Below, piece after piece: positions 62,668 through 64,000 of a stretch of 64,000 nt of DNA. The notes beneath the pieces are model-generated. The model was given only the letters and a program-made list of their open reading frames with translations, ran no database searches and was not told the origin of the DNA. The stretch is from assembly GCF_014839805.1 (NCBI RefSeq), contig NC_051134.1:7471170-7535169 (forward strand), read 5' to 3'. The position numbers were made by a program, and so were the translations under genes. Each line of letters begins with the position of its first letter. The stretch's first letter is position 1. This stretch comes from Manduca sexta (taxonomy: Eukaryota > Arthropoda > Insecta > Lepidoptera > Sphingidae).

Positions 62668-63238
62668 TTACTATTATATAAACTGTCCAAACTGAAAAAA
62701 TCTTTTTGCGCTGGATAGCCCTTTATTCGCAGAGTGCTATAGGTTATATATCATCACGCTATACTCAATAGGAGCGGAGCAGTAATGGCTAATCTCAGGA
62801 ACTACCAGTCCAAACTGATTTTTTTTGCGTTGGATAGCCCTTTGTTCGTGGAGTGCTATAGGCTATATATCATCACGCTATACCCAATAGGAGCGGAGCA
62901 GTAATGAAACAAGTTGCAAAAACGAAAAATTATTAGTTTTCCGAGCTTCCGTTGCGTGCGCTGCGTAAACGGTTAAAGTTATGCAACAATGATGTATGAC
63001 GGGATTGGTCCTCTTAAAAAGTTCTAACAAATATATTGTAAAACAAAGTCCCCGCTGCATCTGTCTGCCTGAACGTGTTAAACGCAAAAACTACCCAATG
63101 TATTAAGATGAAATTTGGTATGGAGACAGTTTGAGACCCTGGGAAGAACATAGGCTCCCGGGAAACTACTACTTTTATAACGGACAACTTTAGCCTGAAA
63201 AACTTTATAACACGGGCGGAGCCGCGGGCAAAAGCTAG
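62668..63238 (+). mobile_element. Helitron-like element C with 2-unit array
   Basis: This belongs to the same family as elements A and B but lies in the opposite orientation. It starts tactattatataaac, lacks the GTTT-repeat block, has two 123-bp-type units (62690-62905), keeps the unique 3' region, and ends with the hairpin gcgggcggagccgcgggc-like text and CTAG at 63235-63238 followed by T. The unique part matches element B more fully than A (block cctgggaagaacatagg present). Confidence 0.85.
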
Positions 63239-64000
63239 TAATATATAAAGATAAATATCCCAATCTAAAGCGAATCGCTCTTTACTTGCCGGCAATGTTT
63301 AGATCAACTTGCTTGTGCGAGTCTGCGTTTTTCGAAATGAAGATAATTATGCAAAATATCGCAATCGAGTAACTGATGAATATAATATGTCAACATGCTT
63401 GCGAGTATTAGTATTCTGTAATTACGCACCATCTTATAAAATTGAAGCAAAAGCTATACGGTGCCACGCTGCAACATCTGAAATCGTTGTTTAGTTAAAT
63501 TTAGATAAGAAACTAAAAACAAGTTTGTTTTGTCAGGAATAATATACCCGCAATTTCAAATAAATGAGATTTTTATTGACTTTAGCAGACCTATATCTAC
63601 CTGGATGAAAAAAATGCATATTGTAGAAAAACTAATTTCTGTCGTTCCTATTAATCGTACGTGGGTTCAGCGCCATGAAATTGTATGTCCCTTCTGCCTA
63701 TACAGCTCCAAATTTAACCAGCTTAACCCCGACCACAAGCGCATGTTTTTGGGTTCTCGATAGACCCCGGTGTGTCAAGGTCATTTGTCCGTTGTGCAAT
63801 TAGCTACGTGTGCAGTTTTAATGATGCCGGTCCTTAGAACTGGGTATAATTTTATTTGCCTTTTTTTCGAAATGTTTATTGAAATTTGGTCCTCAAAACT
63901 AGATATTTCTCAGTATTTTTTTACTATTTTTAATTTATAATTCGTACACATCTTATACTACTCGAGCCTCATGCTATCAACAAGACTCATGTAGTGTGAG
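63239..64000. other. Unassigned DNA at window end
   Basis: A 77-residue frame at 63530-63763 has one Cys pair (CPFC) but no recognisable domain, and it is not called a gene. Nothing else was recognised. Confidence 0.35.

Noticed and set aside
63530..63763. 77-residue open frame at the window end
   Set aside because: No recognisable domain, one isolated CPFC pair, no supporting context.

Overview
The window looks like a moth or butterfly (Lepidoptera) nuclear chromosome. It is A/T-rich and gene-sparse, with long stretches lacking any plausible reading frame. The mobile elements are of lepidopteran type: two tRNA-headed SINE families, Helitrons with a hairpin and CTAG 3' end, an RTE-type LINE tail with a GAA-rich end, a maT-type (DD37D) mariner and an mdg1/412-like Ty3/gypsy element. 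No bacterial or organellar gene was seen.

Layout. 1-2.0 kb: unassigned DNA and one LINE tail. 2.0-7.0 kb: a nearly full-length CR1/Jockey-type LINE on the minus strand, with ORF1 (PHD finger, coiled coil, FP-like C-terminus) and ORF2 (endonuclease plus reverse transcriptase). It carries three frameshifts and a 443-bp inserted element that encodes the start of a THAP zinc finger. 7-46.7 kb: mostly non-coding DNA with short CpG-rich patches and a few small repeats (a degenerate Helitron end, LINE 3' tails, three SINE copies, a 157-bp hAT-like MITE with an 8-bp target duplication, a possible solo LTR). This may be a long intron or a regulatory desert. 46.7-48.05 kb: an apparently intact mariner. 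48.08-48.2 kb: a candidate minus-strand exon. 48.5-49.2 kb: an RTE LINE tail. 49.25-52.37 kb: two head-to-tail Helitron-like elements carrying tandem arrays of a 123-bp unit, the larger with a higher-order pattern. 52.65-52.88 kb: a candidate first coding exon of an unrecognised minus-strand host gene, with CpG-rich DNA upstream.

54.0-61.4 kb: a very young gypsy element. Its 203-bp LTRs differ at one base and it is flanked by a GCGT duplication. It has a small membrane-protein ORF, gag, and a pol reached by a +1 frame change at a UUU-CGA site. A second mariner copy, almost identical to the first, sits inside its integrase and splits pol. 61.4-64 kb: old LINE 3' sequence, a third short Helitron in the opposite orientation, and unassigned DNA.

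How the parts relate. The elements are nested: a THAP element in the LINE, and a mariner in the gypsy element next to a candidate host promoter. The near-identity of the two mariners and of the two LTRs points to recent transposition. The only host-gene evidence is two weakly supported minus-strand exons near 48.1 and 52.7 kb and a TATA-type promoter near 53.9 kb. All family assignments come from reading motifs; no database search was possible.
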